Assembly: GCF_900188005.1 (NCBI RefSeq)
Contig: NZ_FZNR01000019.1
Location: forward strand, 62,001 to 126,000
Reading direction: 5' to 3'
DNA length: 64,000 nucleotides
DNA from: Actinoplanes regularis
GTDB taxonomy: Bacteria > Actinomycetota > Actinomycetes > Mycobacteriales > Micromonosporaceae
In this document: piece after piece, positions 34,187 through 46,953 of the stretch
Layout of the letters: each line of letters opens with the position of its first letter
How positions within the stretch are numbered: the first letter of the stretch is position 1
Program-made: the position numbers and the translations under genes
The notes under the pieces: model-generated
What the model was told of the DNA's origin: nothing
What the model saw: the letters and a program-made list of their open reading frames with translations, nothing else
Database searches by the model: none

Positions 34187-34521
34187 CGATGTCCCCTTTC
34201 GGTGTCTCGACGCCGGCCATGCCGTTCGGGGGTCGTGGCATTTGGGGAGCAAAATGGACTGCCTGGCCATGTGAGCCCCGTGGTAGGCGAATCCGGCCGA
34301 CTCATCGATGGCAACACGCCACTTCGGTCATAGCCAGTCTTTGGTCTCGATCGGGTCGTTCATCCGCCTGTTCGGGTGCGGCGCTTACCACGTACGAAAA
34401 GGGCGTCGCGCATCGGCGGATCAGATTCTTGTCCGCCGATGCGGGTCCGCTGCGCCCCGACGTCACGCTGGTCCGGGCGGGTATCTTTACGACCGGTCGG
34501 TCTTTTTGTTAAGGTCAGGGC
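34187..34521. other. 335-base divergent intergenic region
   Basis: Between the multicopper oxidase (-) and the TetR gene (+) I find no gene. It has lower GC than its surroundings and mixed codon character in all frames. The only clear signal is the palindrome at 34490-34499 next to the TetR start. Confidence 0.55.
34490..34499. promoter_or_regulatory. CGACCGGTCG palindrome, candidate TetR operator
   Basis: Perfect 10-bp palindrome followed by GTCTTTTTG, 22 bases before the TetR start. Many TetR proteins bind ACCGGTCGGT-like sites at their own promoters, so autoregulation of the TetR/thioesterase operon is likely. Confidence 0.5.
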
Positions 34522-35145
34522 ATGAGGCAGGACGGCAGACTGGCACGCGGGGAGCGCACCCGCACCGCGGTGCTCGATCAGGCGCTGGTCCTGGCCACCG
34601 TCTCCGGGCTCGACGGGCTGTCGCTGAGCCAGGTCGCCGATGCGCTCGGGGTCAGCAAGTCAGGGCTCTTCGCGCACTGGCGCTCCAAACTTCAGCTGCA
34701 GCTCGCGGTCATCGATCACGCTCGGCAGCAGTGGACCGACCTGGTGATTCGTCCCGCTCTCGCCGAGCCGGCCGGGGTCCGGCGGCTCTGGGCGGCGCAC
34801 GATCGCCGGCTCGCCTTCTACGAGGCGGGGACGCTGCCCGGCGGCTGCTTCTTCGGCAACGCGCACTTCGAGTTCAACGCGCGACCGGGGGTGATCCGCG
34901 ACCGCCTGGCCGAGGAGCAGAGCGCGTGGATGACGTTCCTGACCGGGGTCGCCACCGAGGCGCTCGACCTGGGCGAGCTACGGGCCGGGACGGATCCGGC
35001 GCAGCTGGCCTACCTGATCGAGGCGCTGGGGGTGTGCACCGTCATGCGGCCCGAGCCCGCGAGTTTCCGGTACGCGCGGCTGGCGCTGCACGCTCATCTT
35101 CGTACCGTCGCAATTGATCCCGATAATCTTCCGGAGCCGAAATGA
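34522..35145 (+). CDS. TetR-family regulator
   Basis: 207 aa from ATG 34522. HTH: RTAVLDQALVLATVSGLDGL, LSQVADALGVSKSGLFAHW, KLQLQLAVIDHA. The C-terminal domain contains PGGCFFGNAHFEFNARPG, as in the TetR_C subgroup (YcdC/AcrR C33-like) with a conserved GGC. Its TGA overlaps the thioesterase ATG (ATGA), so it is co-transcribed and coupled with that gene, which it probably represses. Confidence 0.88.
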   Translation: MRQDGRLARGERTRTAVLDQALVLATVSGLDGLSLSQVADALGVSKSGLFAHWRSKLQLQLAVIDHARQQWTDLVIRPALAEPAGVRRLWAAHDRRLAFYEAGTLPGGCFFGNAHFEFNARPGVIRDRLAEEQSAWMTFLTGVATEALDLGELRAGTDPAQLAYLIEALGVCTVMRPEPASFRYARLALHAHLRTVAIDPDNLPEPK

Positions 35146-35603
35146 CAACCGCGACCCAAACCCTTTCCATCGCCTTCGGCGACACCGTCCGGATGCCGAT
35201 CCATTTCGACGATCTGGACGCGATGGGAGTTCTGCACAACTCCCGGTACGCCGTTCTGGTCGAGCGCGCGACCGCCCTCTGGTGGACCGAGCACGGCGTC
35301 TCGTTCTCCGGCGGCCGACCCACCACACCGGACGCTTTCAATGTCGTCCGTGAATACGGAATCACGTTTCACCGGCCGGTCACCGGCACCGGCGACATCA
35401 CCGTGCATTTCTGGATCGACCGGCTCGGCACCAGCAGCGCGGAGTACGGATTCCGGGTCACCTCGCTCGACGGCGCGACCGTCTTCGCCGAGGGGCGCCG
35501 GGTGAACGTCCGCGTCGATCGGGCCACGATGCGTCCGGCACCGTGGACCGACCAGGGCCGGCGCATCGCGGCCACGCTGCTGCGACCGGACAGTGCGTCC
35601 TGA
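35142..35603 (+). CDS. Hotdog-fold acyl-CoA thioesterase (4HBT/FadM-like)
   Basis: 153 aa from ATG 35142, overlapping the TetR stop by four bases. The 4HBT motif is present: MPIHFDDLDAMGVLHNSRYA, with the catalytic Asp in DAMGVLHN, then VREYGITFHRPVTGTGDITV and FAEGRRVNVRVD strands. It should hydrolyse acyl- or aryl-CoA thioesters. Pairing with a TetR regulator suggests induction by an acyl compound. Confidence 0.85.
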   Translation: MTTATQTLSIAFGDTVRMPIHFDDLDAMGVLHNSRYAVLVERATALWWTEHGVSFSGGRPTTPDAFNVVREYGITFHRPVTGTGDITVHFWIDRLGTSSAEYGFRVTSLDGATVFAEGRRVNVRVDRATMRPAPWTDQGRRIAATLLRPDSAS

Positions 35604-35611
35604 TCCGCTGG

Positions 35612-36082
35612 TCAGACGACTCGCACGGTCGCCTGGACGCGGGTGCGGCGACTGAAGCCACGTGAGGGAGGCCGGGTGCTTCCCGCACGGGTGACGACCT
35701 CCGCGCTGGAGATCCCGGTGTCCGACTTCGTGCGGTTGACGGTGCGGCGCAGGGTCGGGTGCCGGGTCTCCCAGGCCTCGCGGACCTTGGAGGGCAGGTG
35801 CAGGTCCCGCCAGACCTTGCGCAGCATCGACGGGTTGATCAGATCCTGCACCTCGTTGCAGCCGGCGGCCTCGCAGAGGACCTGTTCGTAGGCGTGCCGA
35901 AGCTGGGCGGGGTCATCGAGATCGTATCGACGGCTGCTGGCGTGCCCGCAGGCCATGTGGTGCGGCACCTCGAGGACACCGACGCTGTGGCCGTGCAGGT
36001 CGTCGATCCGGTCGGGGACGGCTGGGGCCCGGGTTCCGGCGCTACGGATCTTGCGGCCGTCCCGGGTGGCGACGTATGACAT
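35612..36082 (-). CDS. Hypothetical protein with Cys/His pairs
   Basis: 156 aa from ATG 36082. It starts MSYVATRDGRKIRSAG and has HHMACGH and CEAAGC clusters (about residues 41-75) that could bind a metal, then a helix LRKVWRDLHLPSKVREAWE and a basic, low-complexity tail (TRPPSRGFSRRTRVQAT). Codon use is normal for the window. I do not recognise the family; a nucleic-acid-binding role is possible but unproven. Confidence 0.6.
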   Translation of the reverse strand: MSYVATRDGRKIRSAGTRAPAVPDRIDDLHGHSVGVLEVPHHMACGHASSRRYDLDDPAQLRHAYEQVLCEAAGCNEVQDLINPSMLRKVWRDLHLPSKVREAWETRHPTLRRTVNRTKSDTGISSAEVVTRAGSTRPPSRGFSRRTRVQATVRVV

Positions 36083-36166
36083 CTCCTCAGGCTAGGCGCG
36101 CCGACGGCGGCTCCCCCCGATCTCCCCGCGACCGGTGACGCGGGTCCGTTGGAGTGCCTGGTGAGA

Positions 36167-36197
36167 CGGCCCCGGCGGGGTGTCGCCGCCGGGGCCG
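36167..36197 (-). terminator. Hairpin terminator of the aldo-keto reductase gene
   Basis: Perfect 12-bp stem (36167-36178/36186-36197) with a 7-base loop, eight bases beyond the reductase stop codon. Confidence 0.7.
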
Positions 36198-36204
36198 CAC
36201 CGGG

Positions 36205-39901
<3,697 letters not shown>

Positions 39902-40037
39902 TCCAGGTCTGTCCGTTCGGCCGATAGCGACAACCACTCCGCACTCGTCGTGCACCGGAAGGGGGAACGGACGACCGTGACGATGGTTCTCGGCTCGGGA
40001 AGACCGGAGCCTGCACCCGTCGTCGAAGGGAACCGCC

Positions 40038-40349
40038 ATGACCGAGCTGTCCGCCACCATCACCCCGGCGCTCAGCGTGGCCCGGCCACGTCCCGCCGTG
40101 CCCTGGGCGCAGGCCGGCCTCCCGCGAGTTCGGGTGGAGGTCACCGAGGACCCGATCTACCCGTACGTACTGCAGGTCGGTGACCTCGCCGCCACGCCGA
40201 TACCGATGACGGTGCCCGCCGTGGGCGCCCTGCGCGACGCGTTGACCGCGGCGCTGACCCAGGCCGTACCGGGGAAGTCGGAGGACTTCGTCGCGGACTG
40301 GGCCAGGACGCACGGGGCCGCGATCGTGTCACCGACCGTGGAAGGGTAG
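40038..40349 (+). CDS. Unknown small protein, first of a pair
   Basis: 103 aa from ATG 40038 with GAAGGG upstream. The middle is strand-rich (LPRVRVEVTEDPIYPYVLQVG), then a helix (VGALRDALTAALTQAVPG) and a short tail. No known motif recognised. The next small gene follows after eight bases with its own ribosome binding site, so they are likely one operon. Confidence 0.6.
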   Translation: MTELSATITPALSVARPRPAVPWAQAGLPRVRVEVTEDPIYPYVLQVGDLAATPIPMTVPAVGALRDALTAALTQAVPGKSEDFVADWARTHGAAIVSPTVEG

Positions 40350-40357
40350 GTATCGCC

Positions 40358-40540
40358 ATGAACACCGCGACCGTGGAACACCCCGTGGTCCCGGCACCGT
40401 CCGCCGGAGCCACCCAGCGGTACGCCACGCCGACCGGCGCGCCGTGTCCGTACACCCTGCGTTCCGACGGCTCGGTCGACGGCGACGGTGCCTGCCGTGG
40501 TTGCGGAGCCTGCCTGCTCGGTGCGGGCTGGGAAGCCTGA
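40358..40540 (+). CDS. Unknown 60-residue Cys-containing protein, second of a pair
   Basis: 60 aa from ATG 40358, preceded by GGAAGGG. The N-terminal half is Ala/Pro/Thr-rich; the C-terminal half holds four Cys: APCPYTLRSDG and CRGCGACLLG (C-x2-C-x2-C). This could bind metal or be a precursor peptide, but no modifying enzyme is adjacent. Role unknown. Confidence 0.55.
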   Translation: MNTATVEHPVVPAPSAGATQRYATPTGAPCPYTLRSDGSVDGDGACRGCGACLLGAGWEA

Positions 40541-40602
40541 GTCCGTCTCCTTCTATGCTTTCCGGTCATGAGCCTTCTGGACCGGAACGCCGGGAATCCG
40601 CC

Positions 40603-41133
40603 GTGGTGAGCCGTCTCGTGACACCCCGGACGATCCTGCGCGAGTGGCAAGAGGACGACCTCGACGCGTTCGCGAGGATAACCGCGCAGCCGGAGGTCAT
40701 GCGCTGGATCCGCGACGGCCGGACGCTGGACCGTGCCGGCACGGCCGAACGGATCGGCGCGTTTCAACAGCACTGGGCGGAGCACGGTTTCGGACTGTTC
40801 GCTCTCGTCCTGCGGGAGACCGGTGAACTGGCGGGGTTCACCGGTCTCGCCGTGCCGACCTTCCTGCCCGAGATCATGCCGGCCGTGGAGATCGGCTGGC
40901 GGCTCGGCCGGGAACACTGGGGGCGGGGCCTCGCGACCGAGGCGGCGCGGGCCGTCGTCGACCACGCGCGCGCCGATCTCGGCCTGAAGCGGCTGGTCAG
41001 CATCCATCAGGTCGGCAACGACGCCTCCGCCCGCGTAATGATCAAAATCGGCATGCACCTCGACCGCGAGACCGTCTCACCGGACAACGGGCGATCCGTC
41101 CGGGTCTACGCCATGGACCTCGCCGACTCATGA
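40603..41133 (+). CDS. GNAT-family N-acetyltransferase (RimJ/RimL-like)
   Basis: 176 aa from GTG 40603 (GTG 40606 or ATG 40555 are alternatives; GGGA lies seven bases upstream of 40603). The fold pattern fits: RTILREWQEDDLDAFARI, the acetyl-CoA loop GWRLGREHWGRGLATEAARA and the final NDASARVMIKIGM, as in RimJ/RimL acetyltransferases. It acetylates an amine on a protein or small molecule. The stop region overlaps the end of the convergent NB-ARC gene by six bases. Confidence 0.85.
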   Translation: MVSRLVTPRTILREWQEDDLDAFARITAQPEVMRWIRDGRTLDRAGTAERIGAFQQHWAEHGFGLFALVLRETGELAGFTGLAVPTFLPEIMPAVEIGWRLGREHWGRGLATEAARAVVDHARADLGLKRLVSIHQVGNDASARVMIKIGMHLDRETVSPDNGRSVRVYAMDLADS

Positions 41134-43323
41134 TTTTGCCGCGTCCCGGGCGAGTTTCAGGGCCTCCCTGCTCTTCTCGAAGCGGGGATGGCCGGCGCCG
41201 AGGACGCGTTCGACGTCGGAGATGACCCGCTCGAACAGGTCGATGGACTCGTCGAGCCGTCCGGCCGAGCGGTACACGTCCGCCAGTTCGGCGCGGGAAT
41301 ACAGCGTGTGCGGGTGGTCCGGACCCAGCACCCGTGTCCGGACGGCGATGACGTGCTGGAGCAGGTCGATCGCCTCGGCTGTACGGCCCGCCGACCGGTA
41401 GGTGGCGGCGAGATTCGCGCGTGAGCCGACCGTGTCCGGATGTTCCGCACCCAATACCCGGTCGCAGTCGACGACCAGCCGCTGGAACATGTCGATGGCC
41501 TCGTCCAGCCGTCCGGCGGAGTGGTATGCGGCGGCGAGGTAGTCCCGTGAGCCGAGAGTGTCCGGATGACCTGTTCGCACGGAATCGGCGAGGACCTGTT
41601 CGAACAGGTCGACGGCCTCCGCCAGACGGCCCGCCGACTCGTAGGCGTGTGCCAGATCCCGGCGGACGACCAGGGTGTAGGGGTGGTCGTCGCCCCGCGT
41701 CCGGGCCTGGTCGGCGACGACCCGTTCCAGCAGGCCGACGGCTTCGTCCAGACGGCCCGCCGACTCGTAGGCGAGAGCGAGGCTGCCGCGGGTCGTGATC
41801 GTGTCCGGGTGATCGGCGCCCTGTGCTTGCTCCAGGCCGGTGAGAGTGGCCTCCAGCAGGGGCACGGCACGGCCGAGATCGCCCACCTCGTGCAGGGCGA
41901 CGCCCGCCCACGCGACCAGGGTGAGCAGGGACGACGACGGGTCCGCGGTGTGCTTGCGCAAGGCGAGGACGTGGGCGACGAGCTCGACGAGTTCGCTGCG
42001 CCGCCGTGCGACCCGTTGCAACGGCGGCTCTCCGGTGAGCGTCCCGAGCATCCCGGTCGCAGCGGCGAGTGCGGCGATACCGGATCTGCCCGCCTGGTGG
42101 CGGACCACTCGCGCGGTCAGCCGGTGCACCGACACCACGACGCGGTCCACCTCGCCGTCGTGGACCTCGCCGCTCAGGGTGATCAGCGTTCCGTCGGTGA
42201 GCAGGCCGAGCGCGCGGTCGAGCCCGTTCCGCAACCTCAGGGCCGGCGCCGCCCGGCGCAGCAGGACGCGGCTGACGCCGTCCGGGGAGAGCAGGGACAG
42301 CAACGTCAGCAGCCGGACGGCGTCGCCGCCGCGGTCGATGCGGCGCAGTGCGGCGATGCTGAGCCGGGTGGCCTTGATGACCCCGGGGTGGTCCGCACCG
42401 GCCGGCCGGCGCAGCGCCTCCCGCAGGTCCGGTCCGTCCAGCGCCGTGAGGTACTGCCGGTAGGAGATCCGGCCGCGCCGGATGTAGGCGGCGGCCTGGG
42501 CCAGTCCCAGCGGCAGCCGGCCGAGCTGCCGGGCCACCTCGTCCGCGTCGGCGCCGCCGGGCAGCCCGGTCGCCTGGTGCAGGAACGCCTGGCACTGCGA
42601 GCGCGTGAACATCCCCACCGGTACGACCGTGACGCCGGGCATGCTCGCGAAATCGAGCCGATTGCTGGTGATGAGCACCTTCGCCGAGCCGGCCACCGGC
42701 AGGTGCCCGGCGAGCGAGTCGGGACCGTCCACGTTGTCAAAGATGAGCAACAGTCGCTGACGGCTGTCGTTCTCGAGCCAGCCACGCAGCGCCCGCGCGG
42801 CGGCCTCGGGCCCGCGTTCGGCGTCGTCGACCAGCCCGAGCTCGCCTGCCAGCAGCGCCATGCCCGGCACCGGGCCGCCCTCCGCGTTGATCCAGGCCAC
42901 CAGGTCGAAGCTGGCGGCGCGCCGACGGGCGTACGCCGCGGCCAGCTGCGATTTCCCCGCGCCACGCGTACCCGTCAGCACCACCAGCGCCGCCCGGTTC
43001 CGGCGGCCGAGCGCCCGGCGCAGCGTGGCCTCCTCGGCTGACCGGGCCTGCACGTGCCACGCAGGCCGCGGAATCGCGCCGAAGACGCGCCGCCCGGATC
43101 CGACGGCGTGCGGCGTCACCCTCGTGGCGGACCGTTGCCGGAGGACCTCGACGGCGACCGACAACACGACGAGCAGAGCGGCCGCCGCCCACACCGTGGC
43201 CGGCCACCATCGCCACGAGACCTCCAAGGTGTCGGTGGCGAGGTTCCCGACCAGGGCGAAGGCCGCGGTCAGCACGATGACGGTGCCCGGCGACGGTGTC
43301 CACCGGCGGTGACGGCGATTCAT
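41128..43323 (-). CDS. Membrane-anchored NB-ARC/TPR STAND ATPase
   Basis: 731 aa from ATG 43323. Two N-terminal transmembrane helices (about 14-30 and 41-60) are followed by an NB-ARC NTPase with P-loop GTRGAGKS (118-125), Walker B LLLIFDNVD (about 191-199) and a GLPLGLA-like motif (LGRLPLGLAQAAAY). The C-terminal third is at least six kinesin-light-chain-type TPRs of about 42 residues (RLDEAVDLFERV, LGADHPDTLxSRxxLA). STAND proteins act as signal-sensing switches, some in antiviral defence. There is no effector enzyme domain; the membrane helices could be the effector or only an anchor. Confidence 0.82.
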   Translation of the reverse strand: MNRRHRRWTPSPGTVIVLTAAFALVGNLATDTLEVSWRWWPATVWAAAALLVVLSVAVEVLRQRSATRVTPHAVGSGRRVFGAIPRPAWHVQARSAEEATLRRALGRRNRAALVVLTGTRGAGKSQLAAAYARRRAASFDLVAWINAEGGPVPGMALLAGELGLVDDAERGPEAAARALRGWLENDSRQRLLLIFDNVDGPDSLAGHLPVAGSAKVLITSNRLDFASMPGVTVVPVGMFTRSQCQAFLHQATGLPGGADADEVARQLGRLPLGLAQAAAYIRRGRISYRQYLTALDGPDLREALRRPAGADHPGVIKATRLSIAALRRIDRGGDAVRLLTLLSLLSPDGVSRVLLRRAAPALRLRNGLDRALGLLTDGTLITLSGEVHDGEVDRVVVSVHRLTARVVRHQAGRSGIAALAAATGMLGTLTGEPPLQRVARRRSELVELVAHVLALRKHTADPSSSLLTLVAWAGVALHEVGDLGRAVPLLEATLTGLEQAQGADHPDTITTRGSLALAYESAGRLDEAVGLLERVVADQARTRGDDHPYTLVVRRDLAHAYESAGRLAEAVDLFEQVLADSVRTGHPDTLGSRDYLAAAYHSAGRLDEAIDMFQRLVVDCDRVLGAEHPDTVGSRANLAATYRSAGRTAEAIDLLQHVIAVRTRVLGPDHPHTLYSRAELADVYRSAGRLDESIDLFERVISDVERVLGAGHPRFEKSREALKLARDAAKS

Positions 43324-43391
43324 CTGGCGAACTCCGGCCGGATCCTGGATCAGGGTGGCGATTCGGTGATCGGTACTCGGGATCGAAGAAA

Positions 43392-44231
43392 TCAGGGCTT
43401 TCGCCGCGAACGGTAAGGGTGTCGAGCCGCCCCCTGGCCCGTCGGCGCGATCGGTTCCCAGTCCGCCTGCTGCCAGGCGCGGCGGAGCAGGTCGGTGAGT
43501 CCCTGATCCTCGGGGAGGAACATCTCGTCGATCGCGGCGATCGGCTGTGCCGGACAGTGTGAATTGGTTGCGGCGGCGCCTGTCATCCGGTCCAGCGAAT
43601 CGCGCGTCACGCGGCGGGTCGTGTCGGGAACGCCGAGCCGGCGCAGGCCGAGCCGGAGTACCTGCATGGTGATGCCGGCCAGGAGAGGACCCTCGGGCCA
43701 GACGACCTCGGCACCGTCCCAGAAGGCGATGTTCCACGCCGAGCCCTCACGCAAGGAGCCGTCCGGCGCGGTGAGGAGCGCGTCGTCGAAGCCGGCCTCG
43801 CGAGCCCGCAGGCGATGGTAGGCCAGGCCCAGCGTCGCCAGGTGCTTGAGCTCGGGGAGTTCTCGCTCGTACTGAACGGTCCGGACCCGCAGGGGTGGGC
43901 GGGCCGCGTCCTCGACCGGCTCGGAGACGGACACCATGATGTCGGTGCCGGCCCTGCTGGCCGGGTCCGGAAGGACGGTGACCTGGACCGTGGCATCGTC
44001 CAGGTCACCCAGCGCATGGTCGACGAGGGTCCTGACCCGGTCACCTGACGGCGGGGCGGCAGCCGGGAAGAGCACGGCGGAGCTTTCGCTCAATCGGCGC
44101 AGGTGGAGGGAGAGGCCGGCGACCGCCCCGTCACGCACCTGCATGGAGGTGTAGTGACCGTAGTTCCATGTGGCTGCCCGATGCACCGCTTCGACCGTCG
44201 CGGACTCGCCGTTGATCTCCACACGTATCAC
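43392..44231 (-). CDS. Class IV PLP-dependent aminotransferase-family protein
   Basis: 279 aa from GTG 44231. Fold-type IV features: the PLP lysine in ELKHLATLG, FDDALLTAPDGSLREGSAWN (substrate loop), WPEGPLLAGITMQVLR and the Thr-rich GAAATNSH phosphate contact. It is related to branched-chain aminotransferase and aminodeoxychorismate lyase, and also to uncharacterised members of the family. The precise reaction cannot be assigned. The C-terminal tail is basic and short. Confidence 0.82.
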   Translation of the reverse strand: MIRVEINGESATVEAVHRAATWNYGHYTSMQVRDGAVAGLSLHLRRLSESSAVLFPAAAPPSGDRVRTLVDHALGDLDDATVQVTVLPDPASRAGTDIMVSVSEPVEDAARPPLRVRTVQYERELPELKHLATLGLAYHRLRAREAGFDDALLTAPDGSLREGSAWNIAFWDGAEVVWPEGPLLAGITMQVLRLGLRRLGVPDTTRRVTRDSLDRMTGAAATNSHCPAQPIAAIDEMFLPEDQGLTDLLRRAWQQADWEPIAPTGQGAARHPYRSRRKP

Positions 44232-44442
44232 CGCGCAATGGTGGCACGCGGCGCGGACAGCCGCGTTGGCGAACGCCTCGCTTGAGTCCTCAGCGCGGCC
44301 TCGAGCGTCGCCGCCCGGCCGCCGTCCTGCGGTGTTCGCCGTCGACTTTGGTCTGGTGGGAATAGCCCGATGGCAGCTGTGGCCGCCGGTATGAGACCGG
44401 GAGAGTTCGATTCGTGCCGGTCCTGATGGGGGTTGGCGCCGA

Positions 44443-45531
44443 ATGGGCGAGGCCCGCGTTTCGAGCCGGGAGGACGAGCAGGTGGACAGTCGTGCCGCGG
44501 CAGGACCGGACGCATCCGAGCAGGTGACCGAGCCGCGGCGGCGATGGCGTGGCTGGGTGCCGGCGGTCGCGTTGTTGGTGCTTGCTCCGTGGACCGCCGA
44601 ATGTTCCTGGGGCGGGTTCGCCGTCGCCGACTATCCGATGGTGATTCTGTTTCTGGGGCCGCTTTACGGTGGCGCCGCGGTGCTCATCCGGGAGACTTCT
44701 CGCCGTACGGGCGGTGGCTGGCCGGTCATCGTGCTGCTTGCCGCGGCGTTCGGTGTCGTGCAGGCGGCCCTGGTGGACCAGTCGTTGTTCAACCCCGGCT
44801 TTCTCGACGACACCGAGTTCGCCGACCTGGCACCGGGAGCGAACGCGACCCTGGTGCCGGTGTTCGGGTTCAGTGTCGAGCAGGCGATCACCTATGTCGG
44901 CAACCACGTCCTGCTGAGCATCTGCGCACCGATCATGCTGGTGGAGGCGGTCGTGCGGCCGCCGTATCGCGACCGGCCGTGGCTGGGCGGGCGCGGGCTG
45001 CTGGGCCTCGGCGTGCTGTACCTGCTCGGTAGCCTGATGATCTTCTCGGACGACGAGGACGGGCGAAAGGGCTTCCTGCTCGCCCCGGCTCAGGCGGGGC
45101 TCGCGGTGGCAGTGGTGCTCCTGTTGGTCGGCGCGGCGATGCTGCCACGGTGGCGGCGCACGTTGCGGCGGCGCGTGGGTTTCGTTCCGCATCCGCTGCT
45201 GTTCGGGCTGCTCGTTCTCGGTGTCCACCTGGGTCTGTGGTTCGTCTCCGGCCGGCCCGGCGTCGGTGCGTGGGTCGTGGCCGGTGGAACCGTCCTGATG
45301 CTGGTCGGGGTCTGGTCCCGGCGCGCCGGTTGGATGCGGCGGCATGTCGTGACCGGCTGGTCCGCCGGCCTGATCGCCGCCGCGGCCGGGGCTTTCCTCG
45401 CTCCCGCCTACCGGCCGGTGTCGGCGCAGGCGGCGCTCGTCAGCGACGTGACCGTCGGCGTGTTGACGGCAGCGCTGGTGATCGCGGCGTACCGGCGGGC
45501 TCGTGCCGCGGACCTCGAGCAGGCGAAGTGA
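44443..45531 (+). CDS. Polytopic membrane protein of unknown function
   Basis: 362 aa from ATG 44443 (GTG 44458 possible). A hydrophilic N-terminus of about 35 residues is followed by eight or nine hydrophobic helices (VPAVALLVLAPWTAECSWGG, GWPVIVLLAAAFGVVQAALV, HVLLSICAPIMLVEAVV, GLLGLGVLYLLGSLMIF, AGLAVAVVLLLVGAAML and others). One longer loop, FNPGFLDDTEFADLAPGANA, probably faces outside. No transporter or enzyme signature. Confidence 0.7.
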   Translation: MGEARVSSREDEQVDSRAAAGPDASEQVTEPRRRWRGWVPAVALLVLAPWTAECSWGGFAVADYPMVILFLGPLYGGAAVLIRETSRRTGGGWPVIVLLAAAFGVVQAALVDQSLFNPGFLDDTEFADLAPGANATLVPVFGFSVEQAITYVGNHVLLSICAPIMLVEAVVRPPYRDRPWLGGRGLLGLGVLYLLGSLMIFSDDEDGRKGFLLAPAQAGLAVAVVLLLVGAAMLPRWRRTLRRRVGFVPHPLLFGLLVLGVHLGLWFVSGRPGVGAWVVAGGTVLMLVGVWSRRAGWMRRHVVTGWSAGLIAAAAGAFLAPAYRPVSAQAALVSDVTVGVLTAALVIAAYRRARAADLEQAK

Positions 45532-45593
45532 CCGACGGTTTTGTGCCGAGGATTTCGAGTGGGCGGAGCAGGGCGGGGGAGGGATCAGCGGCT

Positions 45594-46091
45594 TTAGAAC
45601 GAGAAGCCGAAGCGGACGGTGCCACCGCTGGTCAGGACCGTGGTCACGGTCAATCTGTGCCCGGTGGGGGCGGCGGCCAAAGCCAGCCGATCGGAGACCG
45701 GCTGCACCGGCGTGGCGATGCCGTTGATGGCCATGGACCATTTCCGTACGGCGGATTCCGCGCAGAGGTGGATCAGCCTCGTGTCGCCGACCGGGGGCTC
45801 GGGGCGCACGCGCAGGGTTCGCCCACCGCTCGACAGAGCCTGCGACAGCCGGTCCGGGCAGGGGCCGGCCCGTTCGTGCTCGTCGAGCGGCACCCCGGTG
45901 ACGAGCAGGGTCGTGGCGAGCATCAGCAGCAGCCCGGCCGGCACCCAGCCCCGGACCCGGAGGTGTTCCTGCCGCGGCACGGGGCGGCGGCGACGCGTGG
46001 TGACGATCAAGGTGCCGCCATGGTGTCGAACCCGGAAGGGAGAGCTCAGGCTTTCTCCCTTGGGGTTGAGTCTTCCGCGTTCCTCGGTCAT
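45594..46091 (-). CDS. Small membrane-anchored hypothetical protein
   Basis: 165 aa from ATG 46091, with GGGGGA just upstream. A basic cytoplasmic N-terminus (TTRRRRPVPRQEHLRVRG) precedes one transmembrane helix (WVPAGLLLMLATTLLVTGV). The outer part has two Cys (GPCPDRL and IHLCAES) and ends in beta-like strands with a terminal FGFSF. No known family. Confidence 0.6.
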   Translation of the reverse strand: MTEERGRLNPKGESLSSPFRVRHHGGTLIVTTRRRRPVPRQEHLRVRGWVPAGLLLMLATTLLVTGVPLDEHERAGPCPDRLSQALSSGGRTLRVRPEPPVGDTRLIHLCAESAVRKWSMAINGIATPVQPVSDRLALAAAPTGHRLTVTTVLTSGGTVRFGFSF

Positions 46092-46211
46092 CTGTCCCCC
46101 GTTTTCTGTTTCCGCAGGTAGGTCGTCCGACAAGACCGAAAAGTTCCGTAGCGTGACGTCCGTGCGAAATATCGGCTGCGGGCCGGCGCCCGGCTGTCTA
46201 CGCTGCGCGCC

Positions 46212-46901
46212 ATGGCCAGTCAGCTGTACGCGCTCAGCATCGCCGCCGACCAGCCGGAGCGGCTCGCCTTCTTCTGGGGCGAGCTTCTCGGTCGGGAGAT
46301 CGCCGCCGACACCGACCTGCTGCCGGGCGACGACCCCGGGTTCCGGATCCGCTTCGAGCCCGGCCGGGCGCCGAGGACCGGCCGGAACCTGATGCATTTC
46401 GATCTGACGAGTACGTCGTGGGAGCACCAGGAGCGGACCGTCGCCCGGGCGCTGGAGCTCGGCGGCCGGCACCTCGACATCGGTCAGCTCCCGGAGGAGG
46501 ACCACGTGGTGCTCGCCGATCCGGAGGGCAACGAGTTCTGCGTCATCGAGCCGGGTAACAACTTCCTCGCCGGCTGCGGCTTCGTCGGGGCGCTGTCCTG
46601 CGACGGCACCCAGGCGCTCGGCTACTTCTGGAGTGCCGCCCTGGACTGGCCCCTGGTCTGGGATCAGGACCAGGAAACCGCGATCCGGTCACCGCGCGGC
46701 GGCTCGAAGATCACCTGGGGTGGCCCGCCGCTGATGCCGAGGACCGGCACCGACCGGCTGCGCCTCGACCTGATCGTGCCGGACGACGAGGCCCGGCAGT
46801 CCGAGATCGAGCGCCTGGTCGCCCTCGGGGCGACGATCGAGGACGACGGCCGGCTCCTCGACCCGGACGGCAACGAGTTCCGCCTGCTGACCGTTGTGTG
46901 A
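46212..46901 (+). CDS. Two-domain VOC (glyoxalase-like) protein
   Basis: 229 aa from ATG 46212. Two VOC modules: residues about 5-115 (LYALSIAADQPERLAFFWGE, NLMHFDLTS, VVLADPEGNEFCVIEP) and about 122-229 (ALGYFWSAAL, RLRLDLIVP, RLLDPDGNEFRLLTVV). Potential metal-binding His and Glu occur at the usual strand positions of the first module (MHFDLT and CVIEP). Members include dioxygenases, glyoxalases and antibiotic-binding proteins; the role here is open. Confidence 0.82.
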   Translation: MASQLYALSIAADQPERLAFFWGELLGREIAADTDLLPGDDPGFRIRFEPGRAPRTGRNLMHFDLTSTSWEHQERTVARALELGGRHLDIGQLPEEDHVVLADPEGNEFCVIEPGNNFLAGCGFVGALSCDGTQALGYFWSAALDWPLVWDQDQETAIRSPRGGSKITWGGPPLMPRTGTDRLRLDLIVPDDEARQSEIERLVALGATIEDDGRLLDPDGNEFRLLTVV

Positions 46902-46953
46902 CGCGTCGCGCACGATGCGAGATCCGGGTGCCGGCCGGTCCTAGGATCATGGG

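Noticed and set aside
41128-44231. Defence island around the NB-ARC/TPR gene
   Set aside because: Neighbours are a GNAT, a class IV aminotransferase and membrane proteins; no nuclease, restriction or other known defence genes.
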